A stretch of 64,000 nt of DNA, taken from positions 1,364,001 through 1,428,000 of the forward strand of contig LR778114.1 of NCBI GenBank assembly GCA_902809825.1. Reading direction: 5' to 3'. The notes below the pieces were generated by a model that worked only from the letters and a program-made list of their open reading frames with translations, ran no database searches and had not been told where the DNA came from. Numbering within the stretch: the first letter of the stretch is position 1; each line of letters begins with the position of its first letter. This DNA is from Candidatus Hydrogenisulfobacillus filiaventi (GTDB taxonomy: Bacteria; Bacillota; Sulfobacillia; Sulfobacillales; R501). Below, one piece after another: positions 1 through 9,931 of the stretch. The position numbers and the translations under genes are program-made.

Positions 1-760
1 TGAGCTCCAGGATTTCATCCCGGCTCATGAAGGACATCTCCACGTCCAGCTGCGTGAATTCCGGCTGGCGATCGGCCCGCAGGTCCTCATCCCGGAAGGC
101 CTTGACGATCTGGTAATAGCGGTCGAAGCCGGCCACCATCAGCAGCTGCTTGAAGATCTGGGGGCTCTGGGGCAGGGCGTAGAAGTGCCCCGGCTGCAGG
201 CGGCTGGGGACCAGGAAGTCGCGGGCCCCTTCCGGGGTGGAACGGGCCAGGGCAGGGGTTTCCACCTCCCAGAAGCCCTCCGCGGCAAAGAAGTCGCGCA
301 TGGCACGGATGACGTGGTCGCGCATGCGGAAATGGGCCTGCAGTTCCGGCCGCCGCAGGTCGATGTAACGGTAGCGGAGGCGGACCAGCTCGTCCACCCC
401 CTCCGCGCTCTCCTGGGGCAGGAAAGGCGGGGTGCGGGACTCGGCATAGACGTGGATCTCCGCCGCTTCCACCTCCACCGTGCCGGTGGACAGGTCGGGG
501 TTGGCCATGCCCGGGGGACGCAGGCGCACGGTGCCCCGCACCCGGACCACGTATTCCAGCCGCAGCCGTTCCGCAGCCGCGAACGCCTCCGCCCGTTCGG
601 GTGTAACCACCACCTGGACAATCCCGCTGCGATCCCGGAGGTCGATGAAAATGAGGCCGCCGTGGTCCCGCCGCCGATGCACCCAGCCCGCCACGGTCAC
701 CTCGCGGCCGGCCAGCGCCTCCCCGATTTCGCCTGCATAAACCGTCCGATGTACGCCCAT
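1..760 (-). CDS. aspS: Aspartyl-tRNA synthetase, N-terminal part (cut by window edge)
   Basis: Charges tRNA-Asp (or tRNA-Asp/Asn) with aspartate in the cytoplasm. The 253 visible residues start [13 protein letters not shown] and hold the N-terminal OB-fold anticodon-binding domain ([20 protein letters not shown] at about residues 22-41) and the start of the class II catalytic core. Motif 2 is plain: [18 protein letters not shown] near residues 223-240. The gene runs off the left edge, so the C-terminal catalytic half and the insertion domain are not visible. It follows dtd by 39 bases and is probably the last visible gene of the secD-to-aspS transcript. In many Firmicutes hisS sits between dtd and aspS; here it does not. 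Identification is secure. Confidence 0.95.
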   Translation of the reverse strand, partial: MGVHRTVYAGEIGEALAGREVTVAGWVHRRRDHGGLIFIDLRDRSGIVQVVVTPERAEAFAAAERLRLEYVVRVRGTVRLRPPGMANPDLSTGTVEVEAAEIHVYAESRTPPFLPQESAEGVDELVRLRYRYIDLRRPELQAHFRMRDHVIRAMRDFFAAEGFWEVETPALARSTPEGARDFLVPSRLQPGHFYALPQSPQIFKQLLMVAGFDRYYQIVKAFRDEDLRADRQPEFTQLDVEMSFMSRDEILEL

Positions 761-799
761 GCTCGCCTCGTCGTCCCTTCCTGCATCCCTTGCCCGGCC

Positions 800-1255
800 T
801 CAACGCCGCCGCGAATCCAGCCAGATGGTCACCGGTCCGTCGTTAACCAGCTGCACCTGCATGTGGGCACCGAAACGCCCGGTAGCCACCAGGGTGCCCG
901 GCGGCAGGGCCGCGCGCACCGCGGCCTCCAGGCGGGCGAACCAGGCCCGCGCCTCCGCCGGCGGCGCCGCCGGCCCCAAGTCCGGGCGCCGGCCGCGGGC
1001 CACCGCTGCGCAGAGGGTCACCTGCGACACCAGCAGCACGGCCCCGCCCGCCTCCGCGACGTCGCGCGCCAGGTGCCCGCCGCCGTCTGCAAAGATGCGC
1101 AGTCCGGTCAGCTTGCGGACCGTCCAGGCCAAGTCGTCCTCGTTGTCCTCCCGGCAAATACCCACCAGCGCCAGCAGCCCCGGCCCGATGGCGGCCACCG
1201 TCTCCGTGTCCACCACCACCGCCGCTGCCCGGACCCGTTGCACCACCGTTCTCAA
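800..1255 (-). CDS. dtd: D-aminoacyl-tRNA deacylase
   Basis: Removes D-amino acids (and glycine) mischarged onto tRNA. The protein of 151 residues has the usual family length. It opens MRTVVQRVRAA and carries both active-site signatures: SQVTLCA (family SQFTL) in the middle and the GPVTIW-type C-terminal motif in GAHMQVQLVNDGPVTIWL. The chosen start is a TTG codon whose TTGA overlaps the relA stop by four bases, a typical translational coupling. No ATG is available in a suitable place. The neighbours relA upstream and aspS downstream match the usual Firmicute order. Confidence 0.93.
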   Translation of the reverse strand: MRTVVQRVRAAAVVVDTETVAAIGPGLLALVGICREDNEDDLAWTVRKLTGLRIFADGGGHLARDVAEAGGAVLLVSQVTLCAAVARGRRPDLGPAAPPAEARAWFARLEAAVRAALPPGTLVATGRFGAHMQVQLVNDGPVTIWLDSRRR

Positions 1256-3456
1256 TGGCGGCCCCCCGCGGCGGTGCCGGTGCGGGCGGCCGGCCCCGTT
1301 CGCCGCTGCCGCTCCCGGTGGGAAAGCCGGGCCACGCGGGTCACATAGGGCAGCGCCCGGATCCGGTCCACGATACGGGTCAGCTGACCAAGGTTTTTCA
1401 CCTCCAGGGACAGGTTGACCACCGCAGTGCGATCGCGGAAGGTCTCCACCTTGGCGTTGGTGATGTTGGCGCCGGCCACACTGTTGGCCACGTCGGCCAG
1501 GAGGCCCGGCCGGTCCCAGGCATAGACCGCCAAGTGCACCAGATGGACTGCCTCCTCCTCCGCTCGGGGACTCCAGGTCACCTCGATCAGCCGATCGGGA
1601 TCGCGGGCCAGAGCCCGCTCGTTGGGGCAGTCCAGCCGGTGCACGGTAATGCCCCGACCCCGGGTGAGGTACCCGATGATGGGATCCCCGGGGACCGGCT
1701 GGCAGCAGCGGGCCAGGCGGGTCAACATATTCGCCTGGCCGCGCACTAGGACCTCCGAGCCGCCCTCCCCGGCCGGAGCCGCGGCCGGCACAGGACGGGG
1801 CGCCGGGCCGCGCGCCGCCTCCGGCCCTTCCAGGTCCTCCCGGATGCGAGCTACCGCTTGGCTCAGATTGATGGTGCCCTCGCTGACCCCGACCGCCAGG
1901 TCCTCCACCGTGCCCCAACCGAGGCGGCGGACCGCCTCCGCCAGCCGCTCCGGCGACGGGCTCAAGCCCACCCGATGCAGTTCACGCTCCAAAAGGTCCT
2001 GCCCCCGGGCCAGGTGCTCCTGCCGGCGCTCCCGCCGGAACCATTGCCGGATACGGTTGCGAGCCTGCGAGGTGCGGACCAGGTTCAGCCAGTCGCCACT
2101 GGGCCCGGGGGAGTGGCGGTTGACCAGGATCTCCACGATGTCGCCGTTCTCCAGGGGGGTCCCCAGGGGAACAATGTGCCCGTTGACCTTGGCTCCCACG
2201 CAATGGTGGCCCACGTCGGTGTGGATGCGGTAGGCGAAGTCCAGGGGCGTGGCCCCGGCCGGCAGGTCGATCACGGCACCCTTAGGGGTGAACACAAACA
2301 CCTCATCGCTGAACAGGTCCACCTTCAGGGTCTCCACGAATTCCCGGGCGTCACGCATGTCGCGTTGCCACTCCAGCAGCTGCCGGAGCCAGGAGAGCTT
2401 CTGCTCGAAGTCCGCGTCGCCGCTGTGCCCCTCCTTGTACCGCCAATGGGCGGCGATACCGTATTCGGCCGTGTGATGCATCTCAAAGGTCCGGATTTGC
2501 ACCTCAAGTGGTTCCCCGAAGGGCCCGATGACGGTGGTATGCAAGCTCTGGTACAGGTTGGATTTGGGCATGGCGATGTAGTCCTTGAACCGCCCGGGCA
2601 CCGGCTTCCAGAGGGAATGGACCAGTCCCAGGACCGCATAGCAGTCCTTCACCGTCTCCACCAGCACCCGCACTGCCACCAGGTCGTAAATCTGGGAGAA
2701 GTCCTTGCCCTGTTTTACCATCTTCTGGTATATAGACCACAGGTGCTTGGCGCGCCCCGACACCTCCGCGGCCAGCCCCATGCGCGTAAGCTGCTCGGAC
2801 AGCTGGGCCTTGACCGCCTCTACGGCCGCCTCCCGCTCCTGGCGCTTCTTGGCCACCCGCTCCTTCATATCCTGATAGGCCTCGGGCTCCAGCGTCTGGA
2901 ATGCCAGGTCCTCGAGCTCCCACTTGATGCGGAAAATCCCCAGGCGATGGGCGAGGGGGGCGTAGATCTCCCGGGTTTCACGGGCGATGCGGCGGGCGCG
3001 GTCCGGGGGCAGATGCCGCAGGGTGCGCATGTTGTGCAGGCGGTCGGCCAGTTTAATCAGGATCACCCGGATATCCTTGGCCATGGCCAGGAACATCTTG
3101 CGCAGGTTCTCGGCCTGCTGCATCTCCCGGTCCTGACCCTCCAGGCGGTCCAGTTTGGTGACCCCGTCCACCAGCTGGGCCACCTCGTGGCCGAACCGCG
3201 CTTCGATGTCCGCCAGGGTATAGGGGGTGTCCTCCACCACATCGTGCAGCAGGGCGGCAATCACCGTATCCGCATCCATGTGCAGGTCCGCCACGATGGA
3301 GGCCACGGCCAGGGGGTGTCCGATGTACGGATCCCCGGAGGCCCGCGACTGCCCCGCATGCGCGGCCTCGGCGAAGGCGAGGGCCTCCGCGATGCGCGCT
3401 CCTTCCGCTGTGTGCGGATCAAAACCCAATCCGGCTACCGTCTCCGACGGGTTCAT
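1252..3456 (-). CDS. relA: Bifunctional (p)ppGpp synthetase/hydrolase Rel
   Basis: Makes and degrades the stringent-response alarmone (p)ppGpp. The protein has 734 residues. It has an N-terminal HD hydrolase domain with H71-D72 in LLHDVVEDT, then a synthetase domain containing the RFKD motif typical of bifunctional Rel rather than synthetase-only RelA. A TGS domain follows (VFVFTPKGAVIDLPAGATPL), then a zinc-finger/helical region with a CC pair (RCCQPVPGDPIIGY), and a C-terminal ACT domain (YAWDRPGLLADVANSVA). The ATG at 3456 follows a GGGAGGAGG ribosome site. The start overlaps the 3' end of recJ by 38 bases, and the stop overlaps the dtd start. The apt gene usually found between recJ and relA is missing. 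Confidence 0.96.
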   Translation of the reverse strand: MNPSETVAGLGFDPHTAEGARIAEALAFAEAAHAGQSRASGDPYIGHPLAVASIVADLHMDADTVIAALLHDVVEDTPYTLADIEARFGHEVAQLVDGVTKLDRLEGQDREMQQAENLRKMFLAMAKDIRVILIKLADRLHNMRTLRHLPPDRARRIARETREIYAPLAHRLGIFRIKWELEDLAFQTLEPEAYQDMKERVAKKRQEREAAVEAVKAQLSEQLTRMGLAAEVSGRAKHLWSIYQKMVKQGKDFSQIYDLVAVRVLVETVKDCYAVLGLVHSLWKPVPGRFKDYIAMPKSNLYQSLHTTVIGPFGEPLEVQIRTFEMHHTAEYGIAAHWRYKEGHSGDADFEQKLSWLRQLLEWQRDMRDAREFVETLKVDLFSDEVFVFTPKGAVIDLPAGATPLDFAYRIHTDVGHHCVGAKVNGHIVPLGTPLENGDIVEILVNRHSPGPSGDWLNLVRTSQARNRIRQWFRRERRQEHLARGQDLLERELHRVGLSPSPERLAEAVRRLGWGTVEDLAVGVSEGTINLSQAVARIREDLEGPEAARGPAPRPVPAAAPAGEGGSEVLVRGQANMLTRLARCCQPVPGDPIIGYLTRGRGITVHRLDCPNERALARDPDRLIEVTWSPRAEEEAVHLVHLAVYAWDRPGLLADVANSVAGANITNAKVETFRDRTAVVNLSLEVKNLGQLTRIVDRIRALPYVTRVARLSHRERQRRTGPAARTGTAAGGRH

Positions 3457-5815
3457 CCTGGCCCCCTCCTCCCGGCGCCGGGCCGCCTGCAGCCGGGGCG
3501 TCCTCCCCGGCCGCCCAGGCCTGCACCCCCAGGCGCTGGTCGGCGCGGACCTCCGCCCATTCCGCCCGCGCCAGCCGGAACAGTGCACTGTCGGTTAGCG
3601 GCCGCCGCCGCCCGGGCTCCACTTCCCCCGGGCGGAGCTCCAGTTCCTCCAGCACCGCCCGTCCGGGCAGTAGCGGCGAACGCCCGGCTTCCCAGGCCCG
3701 CCAGAGCCGGCCCAGGCGCTCTCGTGCAGGAACCAGGCGGTCTGCCTTGCGTAACAGCCGTTCCCGCTGCCGTTCCTCGTCACCGGGATCGTACCAAATT
3801 TGCCCCCCCGGGTTAAGCCATGCCGCACTCTCCGCCAGCGCCCGCCGGCTGCGCGGCAGCACCTCCCAAACCACTGCATCCGCCCAGCCTTCCAGATGCC
3901 GCGGCCAGGGACGCCATTGCGAAACCACCAGGCACCGCACGCGGTCCGCCTGGGCCCAGACCTCCGCCACCCGCAACTCCCCCCGCGGCCGGCCCCAGTG
4001 GTATGGCTCCGCCCCTAGCTCCCGGGCCCGCTGCCGGACCCGGCGGTCGGAGTCCACCACCCGGATCACGCGGCCGGACAAGGGTTCCGGGGCCGGCCCC
4101 AGCCGCAGGCGGGGCCCGAACGCCGCCTGCGGCGCCGCGCAGGGCAGCTCGACCGCCTGCCATTCCGCCTGCTCCCGTCCCCGCCAGCGCCGGACCCGCA
4201 CGGTGCCCGGGCCGGCCAGGGCCGGCCCGGATTCCCCGTTGCCCAGGACGCCGCCCGCCCCGAAGGCGACCCCCGGCATGCCGTGCGGCCGCCAGCGGAA
4301 GCGGAGATGACGGCCGTCCCGCCCCAGGGTGCGGGCGGCTTCCACCTCCCCCGCCAGCACAAAGCGGGGCGGCTCGAAGCCATGACCGAACGGAGCCAGC
4401 CGTCCCAGCCAGCGCGTGACCTCCGGGTCGACCGCTGCCGCCGGCAGCACAGCGTCCACCGCCACCCCCTCGAACTGCCGGCGCCGGAGTACAGGGTCCA
4501 GGGACTGCCCCAGCCGCTCCGCCAGTTCGGGGACCCGGACCGGGTCCAGACTGAACCCTGCCGCCCCCCGATGGCCGCCCAGCCCCAGGAAGAGGTCGCG
4601 GTAGCGGGCCAGATGCGCCACCAGATCGAGACCGGGGACCCCGCGGGCCGACCCCTTGGCGGGCCCGGTGCCATCCCCCTCGCTCACGACGGCCACCGGC
4701 CGCGCCAGCGCTTCGCGCAGGCGGCCGGCCACGATCCCGATCACCCCTTCGTGCCAGCCGGGGCCATGCACCACCACGAAATCCGGCAGGCGGCCGCGGC
4801 CATCGCGCGGCAGCGCCAACCAGGCTGCCGCCAGCACCTCCCGCTCCACCGCCTGCCGGCTGCGATTGAGGTCCGCCAGTACCCGGGCCAGCGGCTCCGC
4901 CTCCCCGCGCGAGGCAGCCAGCAGAAGCTGCACGGCCGGCTCCGCTGCCCCCATCCGCCCGGCCGCGTTCAGGCGGGGACCGATGAGAAAGGCCAGTCCT
5001 TCCTCATCGAGGTCGTCCGCCACCCGCCCCTCCCGGACCAGCAGGGCCTCCACGCCCGGTACCAGGCCGCGGCGCAGCACCCCCAGGCCCCGCAGCACTA
5101 CCGTACGGTTGTCGCCGGTCAAGGGCACCACATCCGCTACCGTACCCACCGCCGCCAGCCCCCAGCAGGTTTCGGGCACCCCGCTCTCCCCCAGGAGCGC
5201 CCGGGCCAGCCACAAGGCCACCCCCGCCCCCGACAGCGGGTCAGGCCGGCCCCCCCGCTCCGGGTTGACCACCGCCCGGGCCGGGGGCAGCTCCGGCCCC
5301 AGGGCATGATGATCAGTGATAATCAGGTCCAGGCCCGCCCGGCGGGCCCGTTCCGCCGCCTCCAGCGACGAGGTACCGCAGTCCACCGTAACCAGGAGGT
5401 CGACCCCTTCGCGGACCGCCGCCTCGACCGCCTCCGTCTGCAATCCGTAGCCCTCGTCGAAGCGGTTGGGCACCCGCCAGTCCACCCGCGCCCCGGCGGC
5501 CTCGAGGGCCCGCACCAGCAGGGCCAGCGCCGTGATGCCGTCGGCGTCGTAGTCGCCGTAGACCCGGATGCGGGCCCGGCGGGCGATGGCTGTCCGCAAC
5601 GCCCGGACTGCGGCCTCCATGTCCGGCAGCGCCCAAGGGTCCCCCGCCCGTGTCCCGGCCCGCAGCAGGTCCTCGAGGGCCTCGGGCGTCCGGATGCCAC
5701 GGTTCCACAGCACCCGCACCACCGGATCCGGCAGACCCGTGCGGCCCGCCAGCGCCGCCATCCCCTGCCGCTCCTCGGGACTCCAGCGCGGGGTCTCCCA
5801 GAAGCGGTTGCGCAT
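3419..5815 (-). CDS. recJ: Single-stranded-DNA-specific exonuclease RecJ
   Basis: 5'-to-3' exonuclease on single-stranded DNA, acting in recombination and mismatch or base-excision repair. The product has 798 residues. The DHH-family metal motifs are present: DYDADG at residues 88-93 (motif I), VDCGTS near 145 and TDHH at 167-170. NAAGRMG and the DHHA1 motif GHRGAAGF follow. After the OB domain there is a long C-terminal extension, as in Bacillus RecJ. The ATG at 5815 has AAGGAGGAGG just upstream; longer in-frame starts lie inside secF. The 3' end overlaps relA by 38 bases, so the two are probably translationally linked. It lies 38 bases downstream of secF. Confidence 0.95.
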   Translation of the reverse strand: MRNRFWETPRWSPEERQGMAALAGRTGLPDPVVRVLWNRGIRTPEALEDLLRAGTRAGDPWALPDMEAAVRALRTAIARRARIRVYGDYDADGITALALLVRALEAAGARVDWRVPNRFDEGYGLQTEAVEAAVREGVDLLVTVDCGTSSLEAAERARRAGLDLIITDHHALGPELPPARAVVNPERGGRPDPLSGAGVALWLARALLGESGVPETCWGLAAVGTVADVVPLTGDNRTVVLRGLGVLRRGLVPGVEALLVREGRVADDLDEEGLAFLIGPRLNAAGRMGAAEPAVQLLLAASRGEAEPLARVLADLNRSRQAVEREVLAAAWLALPRDGRGRLPDFVVVHGPGWHEGVIGIVAGRLREALARPVAVVSEGDGTGPAKGSARGVPGLDLVAHLARYRDLFLGLGGHRGAAGFSLDPVRVPELAERLGQSLDPVLRRRQFEGVAVDAVLPAAAVDPEVTRWLGRLAPFGHGFEPPRFVLAGEVEAARTLGRDGRHLRFRWRPHGMPGVAFGAGGVLGNGESGPALAGPGTVRVRRWRGREQAEWQAVELPCAAPQAAFGPRLRLGPAPEPLSGRVIRVVDSDRRVRQRARELGAEPYHWGRPRGELRVAEVWAQADRVRCLVVSQWRPWPRHLEGWADAVVWEVLPRSRRALAESAAWLNPGGQIWYDPGDEERQRERLLRKADRLVPARERLGRLWRAWEAGRSPLLPGRAVLEELELRPGEVEPGRRRPLTDSALFRLARAEWAEVRADQRLGVQAWAAGEDAPAAGGPAPGGGGQDEPVGDGSRIGF

Positions 5816-5853
5816 GCCTCCTCCTTCCCGGGCTCCGGACCCCGCCGGCGGGG

Positions 5854-6747
5854 TCAGGCCACGCGGGGCGATCCCTTGACGCGCCCGGCCCGTCCCCGCC
5901 ATAGCAGCCACAGCGGGCTGGCGATGAAGATGGAGGAATAGGTACCGAAGAACACCCCCAGCAGCATGGTGAGGGTGAAGTCCTTAATGGAGCTGCCCCC
6001 GAACAGGAACAACGCCAGCAGGGCGATCAGCACCGTGCTGGAGGTGTTGATGGACCGCACCAGCACCTGGTTGAGGCTACGGTTCACCAGCTCGTCCAGC
6101 GGCTCCCCCTTCTTGCGGCGCCCCAGGTTCTCCCGGATGCGATCGAAGATGATGATGGTGTCGTTGACGGAATAGCCGAAGATGGTCAGGACCGCCATGA
6201 CGAAATACACCGTCAGTTGAATGTGGATAAGAGCAATCAGCCCCACCGAGATGACGACGTCGTGAATGAGGGCCACGATGGCCGCCACCGCGAACCGGAA
6301 CTCAAACCGCAGGGTGATATAGCCCACGATGGCCACGGTTGCCACCAGTACCGCCAGCAGCGCGGTCCGCTCCGTCTGGCGTCCGATGGTGGCGGACACC
6401 CGGTCGGTGGAGACTTCATGGTAGGGTCCCACCTGACGGCTCAGCTGCCCCAGGAGGGCGTTTCGGGTGCTCTCCGGGATGTTGGGGGTGGTGATCAGCA
6501 CCTGACGGCGCCCGTGACCCACGTAGACGATGGTGGAGCCGTGCACGCCCTGACGGTCGAGCACCCGGCGGATGGCCGCGGTGCTTACGGCCTGATGGAA
6601 GGTAAGGTCGAACTGGGTGCCGCCCGTGAAGTCGATGCCGTAGTTGAGCCCGCGCAGGGCCAGGCTGAGCACGGCCACCACAATCAGCGTTCCCGAAATG
6701 GCGAACCAGATCCGCCAACGGTGGACAAAGTCGATGGAACGGGTCAT
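5854..6747 (-). CDS. secF: Protein translocase subunit SecF
   Basis: Membrane partner of SecD that uses the proton gradient to help SecYEG-exported proteins across. It has 297 residues. Visible features are an N-terminal membrane helix (residues about 10-30), the SecF signature GIDFTGGTQF near residues 37-46, a periplasmic-type domain, and five further hydrophobic helices. The C-terminal conserved FGYSVNDTIIIFDRIREN is typical. The ATG at 6747 is the first residue of MTRSIDFVHRW and gives family length. SecD and SecF are separate proteins here, not the fused SecDF found in Bacillus. Confidence 0.96.
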   Translation of the reverse strand: MTRSIDFVHRWRIWFAISGTLIVVAVLSLALRGLNYGIDFTGGTQFDLTFHQAVSTAAIRRVLDRQGVHGSTIVYVGHGRRQVLITTPNIPESTRNALLGQLSRQVGPYHEVSTDRVSATIGRQTERTALLAVLVATVAIVGYITLRFEFRFAVAAIVALIHDVVISVGLIALIHIQLTVYFVMAVLTIFGYSVNDTIIIFDRIRENLGRRKKGEPLDELVNRSLNQVLVRSINTSSTVLIALLALFLFGGSSIKDFTLTMLLGVFFGTYSSIFIASPLWLLWRGRAGRVKGSPRVA

Positions 6748-6763
6748 GGCCGGTGACTGCCCC

Positions 6764-7978
6764 CTATCCCACAAATACGGCCCGGGCCCGGGCCCAGCCG
6801 GCGTCCGCCGCCAGGCGCACGAATTCCCGCGTGACCAGTACCGCCGTCACCAGGGAGAGGGCAATCCCGATCATGAGCGTCACCGCAAAGCCCTTGACTT
6901 CACCGCTGCCGAGCCAGAACAGGATGAGCGCAGCCATGAAGGTGGTGGCATTGGAATCCAGGATGGCCCGGATGGCATTGCGGAAGCCGGCTTCAATGGC
7001 CGCCCGCGGGGTCCGCCCCGCCACCATCTCCTCCCGGATCCGCGAAAAAATAATGACGTTGGCATCCACCGCCATGCCCATGGACAGCACCAGCCCCGCG
7101 ATGCCGGGCACGGTGATGGTGGCGTGGATGGCCCACAAGGCACCCAGGATGAGCAGGACGTACAGTCCCAGGGCCACATCCGCCAGCAGCCCGGCCAACC
7201 GGTACCACACCACCATGAACAGGACAATCAGGGCCAGCGCCACCGCGGCGGCCGTCTTGCTGGCAGCGATGGATGCCTCCCCCAGGGTCGGGCTGACGGT
7301 GCGGACGGAAAGCACCTTGAGCTTCACCGGCAGGGCGCCCGACTGCAGGAGCAGGGCCACGTGCTGTGCCTGCTTGAGGCTGGTGAAGCCACCGGTCATC
7401 TCCGCCTTGCCATCGGGAATCACGCTCTGGACCACCGGGGCCTCCAGGAGCTTGTTGTCCAGATAGATGGGCAACGGCTTCCCCAGGTATTTGGTGGTCG
7501 CCTCCCGGAACTTGGCAGTCCCGGCGGCATTAAAGGTCAGGTCGACGACATACTGGTTGCCGGAAATGGCGCCCTGGGCATTGGCCAGGTCCGCCCCGGT
7601 GAGCAGCACCTTCCCGTGCGGGCTCTTGATCTGCAGCAGGGCAGGTTTGCCCAGGAAATGAAAGGCCTGTTCCGGGTTGCTGACCCCGGCAATGTCGACC
7701 ATGATCCGGTCGCTGCCCACCTGTTGCACAACGGGCTCCGCCACCCCCAGGCGGTTGACACGGTAGCTCAGGATGGTCATTGCCCGCGCCACCGCCTGGG
7801 GGGTGACTGGGGCGCCGGGACTGGGCACCGCCTGGTAGACCGCACTGACCCCGCCCTTGAGGTCCAAACCGTAGTGGAGGTACCGGGTGATGGGGTTAAT
7901 CACCGTCAAATAGATCCCGACCAGCAGCAATGCCCCCAGCAGGGCGAAAAAGCGTATGCGCGCGCTCCGTTGGCGCAT
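6764..7978 (-). CDS. secD: Protein translocase subunit SecD
   Basis: Large subunit of the SecDF export motor. It has 404 residues with six membrane helices (one N-terminal, five C-terminal) and an external P1 domain between them. The signature GLDLKGGVSAVY is at residues 37-48. The C-terminal half has the family motifs VDANVIIFSRIREEM and a GEASIAASK stretch before the helix block. The ATG at 7978 is the first gene start after the strong promoter at 8008-8037, so secD leads a probable operon secD-secF-recJ-relA-dtd-aspS. The gap to secF is 16 bases. Confidence 0.96.
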   Translation of the reverse strand: MRQRSARIRFFALLGALLLVGIYLTVINPITRYLHYGLDLKGGVSAVYQAVPSPGAPVTPQAVARAMTILSYRVNRLGVAEPVVQQVGSDRIMVDIAGVSNPEQAFHFLGKPALLQIKSPHGKVLLTGADLANAQGAISGNQYVVDLTFNAAGTAKFREATTKYLGKPLPIYLDNKLLEAPVVQSVIPDGKAEMTGGFTSLKQAQHVALLLQSGALPVKLKVLSVRTVSPTLGEASIAASKTAAAVALALIVLFMVVWYRLAGLLADVALGLYVLLILGALWAIHATITVPGIAGLVLSMGMAVDANVIIFSRIREEMVAGRTPRAAIEAGFRNAIRAILDSNATTFMAALILFWLGSGEVKGFAVTLMIGIALSLVTAVLVTREFVRLAADAGWARARAVFVG

Positions 7979-8007
7979 TCCCCGGCCCCCTGCTCCAAAG
8001 TCGCCTC

Positions 8008-8037
8008 ATTATAGACGTGCCCCGGAAGGGGTGTCAA
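8008..8037 (-). promoter_or_regulatory. SigA-type promoter of the secD operon
   Basis: On the minus strand a perfect -35 (TTGACA, 8037-8032) and a perfect -10 (TATAAT, 8013-8008) are separated by 18 bases. It lies between the selB stop and the secD start, about 30 bases upstream of the ATG. It is one of the two best consensus promoters in the window and marks a transcription start between the selB unit and the secD unit. Confidence 0.8.
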
Positions 8038-8047
8038 CGAACCACGG

Positions 8048-9931
8048 TCAGGGCAGCAGCCCGCGCCGGTCGCCCAGCCGGCGCGTGATCCGGCGCTGGT
8101 CCATCATTTCCAGCAGCGGCACCGCCCAACGCCGGTTCACCCCCAGCACCTCGCGCAGTTCGGAGGTGGTGAGCTCCCCCCGGGCCGCCAGCGCCGCCCG
8201 CACCTGCTCCACCGCACCGGTAAAGGCGGCCGCCCCCACATAGTATCCCGGCTCCAGGCGGACCAGCGCGCCGCTCTCCGTCAGGCGGTCGGCCAGGTCA
8301 TGACCGGTCTCGGCCGGGATGCCCAGCCGCTCCAGCAGGGGGTCCAGGGGTTCGGGCTTCAGGCCCCAGGCCTCGACCGCCTCCGTTAAGGCCTGGCGCC
8401 ACCGGACCGCCTCCCCCTCCCAACGCACCCCGAACCCGGCCGTCCGCACCCACTCCCGTTCCGTCTCCACCCCCGGCAGCAGGCCCAGGGCCCAGGCGAA
8501 GACCCCCACCTCCCAGCCGGGGGCGACCGCCCGCGCCAGCGCTTCGCGGGGCATCCCCGGCCGCAGCGGATGGGCCTCCTGGTAGGCGCGGAGGGTCTCC
8601 TCCACCTCACGGCCCCAGGCAGCCAGCCGGGCATCCGTCCACCACCAGCGACCGCCGGGGTCGTGGAGCACGCCAGCCTCCGCCTCCAGCCGGGCTGCCA
8701 CCTCGGGCGCCGGCAGCCCGGCCTGCGCGGCCAGACCCTCAAGGTCCAGAGGACGGCTGGCCCCCGCTACCGCCTCCACCGCCAGGGCCGCATCCCGCCC
8801 GCCGGCGGCCGCCAGGCGCTCCAGCCGCTCCCGGAGACCGGACTCCTTGCGGCGGTGATGCACCCCCGTCTCCAGGATCACCCCACCCCCGATGGTGACC
8901 ACCGGGCTATAGGAGCGGATCAGAAAGCGGTCCCCGCGCAAGGCCGCCACCGCCCGGTCCAGCACCAGCTCCGCGAACGCGGTATCCCCCGGCGGCAGGG
9001 GACCGGGCTCATACAGATGGACGCGAGCCACCGCCTCCGCAGTGCCGGTATGGAAATGCACCCGGGTCTGGTGCCGGAGGGCTTCCGCCCGGGGTAGCAG
9101 GTGCAGCTGCACCACCAGCCGGGTTTCGGCAGCCGGAATCCCGTCCGTGCCCAGCACCATGCCCCGGCTGACTTGCTCCCGCTCCACGCCGGTCAGGTTG
9201 GCCGCCACCCGCTGGCCGGCCTCGGCCACCGGCACCGGCCGGTTGTGGACCTCCAGACCCCGGATGCGGGCCGGGATCCCGCCCGGGCTCAGGGTCACCG
9301 CCTGGCCCACCCGCAGGGTGCCGCTGACCAGGGTCCCGGTGACGACCGTCCCGAACCCCCGCACCGTGAAGACGCGGTCCACGGGCAGACGGGGATGCCC
9401 GCCTTGCGGGCGGGGCGGCACCTCAGCCGCCAGCCGGTCCAGCGCTTCCCGCAGTGCCGGCAGGCCGCGGCCGGACAGGGAATCGACGGCCAGCAGCGGG
9501 GCCCCCTCGAGAAAGCTGCCCGCCAGCTCCTCCCGCACGGTCTCCTCCACCATGGCCAGCCAGTCGGCATCCACCAGGTCCGCCTTGCTGAGCACCACCA
9601 CCCCCCGCCGGACGCCCAGCAGCTGCAGGATATCGAGGTGCTCGCGCGTCTGCGGCATGACCCCCTCGTCGGCCGCCACCACCAGGATGACGGCGTCCAT
9701 GCCGTGCACCCCCGCCACCATGTTGCGCACAAAGCGCTCATGACCGGGGACATCGATGAGGGCGGCCCGGCGCCCGGAGGGCAGAATAAAGTGGGCAAAG
9801 CCGAGGTCGATGGTGATACCCCGGCTTTGCTCCTCCGGCAGGCGGTCGGTATTGATCCCGGTCAAGGCCCGGGCCAGTTCCGTCTTGCCGTGGTCGATAT
9901 GGCCTGCGGTTCCGAAGATGACCGGCCTCAT
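8048..9931 (-). CDS. selB: Selenocysteine-specific elongation factor SelB
   Basis: Delivers selenocysteinyl-tRNA to UGA codons marked by a SECIS element. It has 627 residues. The GTPase domain shows G1 [11 protein letters not shown] (7-17), DVPGHE (G3) and SKAD (G4). EF-Tu-like beta barrels follow, then a C-terminal set of winged-helix domains that bind SECIS RNA, ending [18 protein letters not shown]. The length and GTP-binding domain separate it from EF-Tu. Its ATG overlaps the trxB stop (ATGA), so it is coupled to trxB. No selA, selD or tRNA-Sec gene is visible nearby, so the selenoprotein machinery must be elsewhere. Confidence 0.93.
   Translation of the reverse strand: MRPVIFGTAGHIDHGKTELARALTGINTDRLPEEQSRGITIDLGFAHFILPSGRRAALIDVPGHERFVRNMVAGVHGMDAVILVVAADEGVMPQTREHLDILQLLGVRRGVVVLSKADLVDADWLAMVEETVREELAGSFLEGAPLLAVDSLSGRGLPALREALDRLAAEVPPRPQGGHPRLPVDRVFTVRGFGTVVTGTLVSGTLRVGQAVTLSPGGIPARIRGLEVHNRPVPVAEAGQRVAANLTGVEREQVSRGMVLGTDGIPAAETRLVVQLHLLPRAEALRHQTRVHFHTGTAEAVARVHLYEPGPLPPGDTAFAELVLDRAVAALRGDRFLIRSYSPVVTIGGGVILETGVHHRRKESGLRERLERLAAAGGRDAALAVEAVAGASRPLDLEGLAAQAGLPAPEVAARLEAEAGVLHDPGGRWWWTDARLAAWGREVEETLRAYQEAHPLRPGMPREALARAVAPGWEVGVFAWALGLLPGVETEREWVRTAGFGVRWEGEAVRWRQALTEAVEAWGLKPEPLDPLLERLGIPAETGHDLADRLTESGALVRLEPGYYVGAAAFTGAVEQVRAALAARGELTTSELREVLGVNRRWAVPLLEMMDQRRITRRLGDRRGLLP

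Noticed and set aside
185-1348. Long plus-strand open frame over aspS and dtd
   Set aside because: It is the antisense shadow of clear minus-strand genes; high GC makes long spurious frames. It has no family features.
1858-3816. Plus-strand frame of 652 codons
   Set aside because: Antisense to relA and recJ, with His/Gln/Pro-rich composition typical of reverse frames of GC-rich genes.
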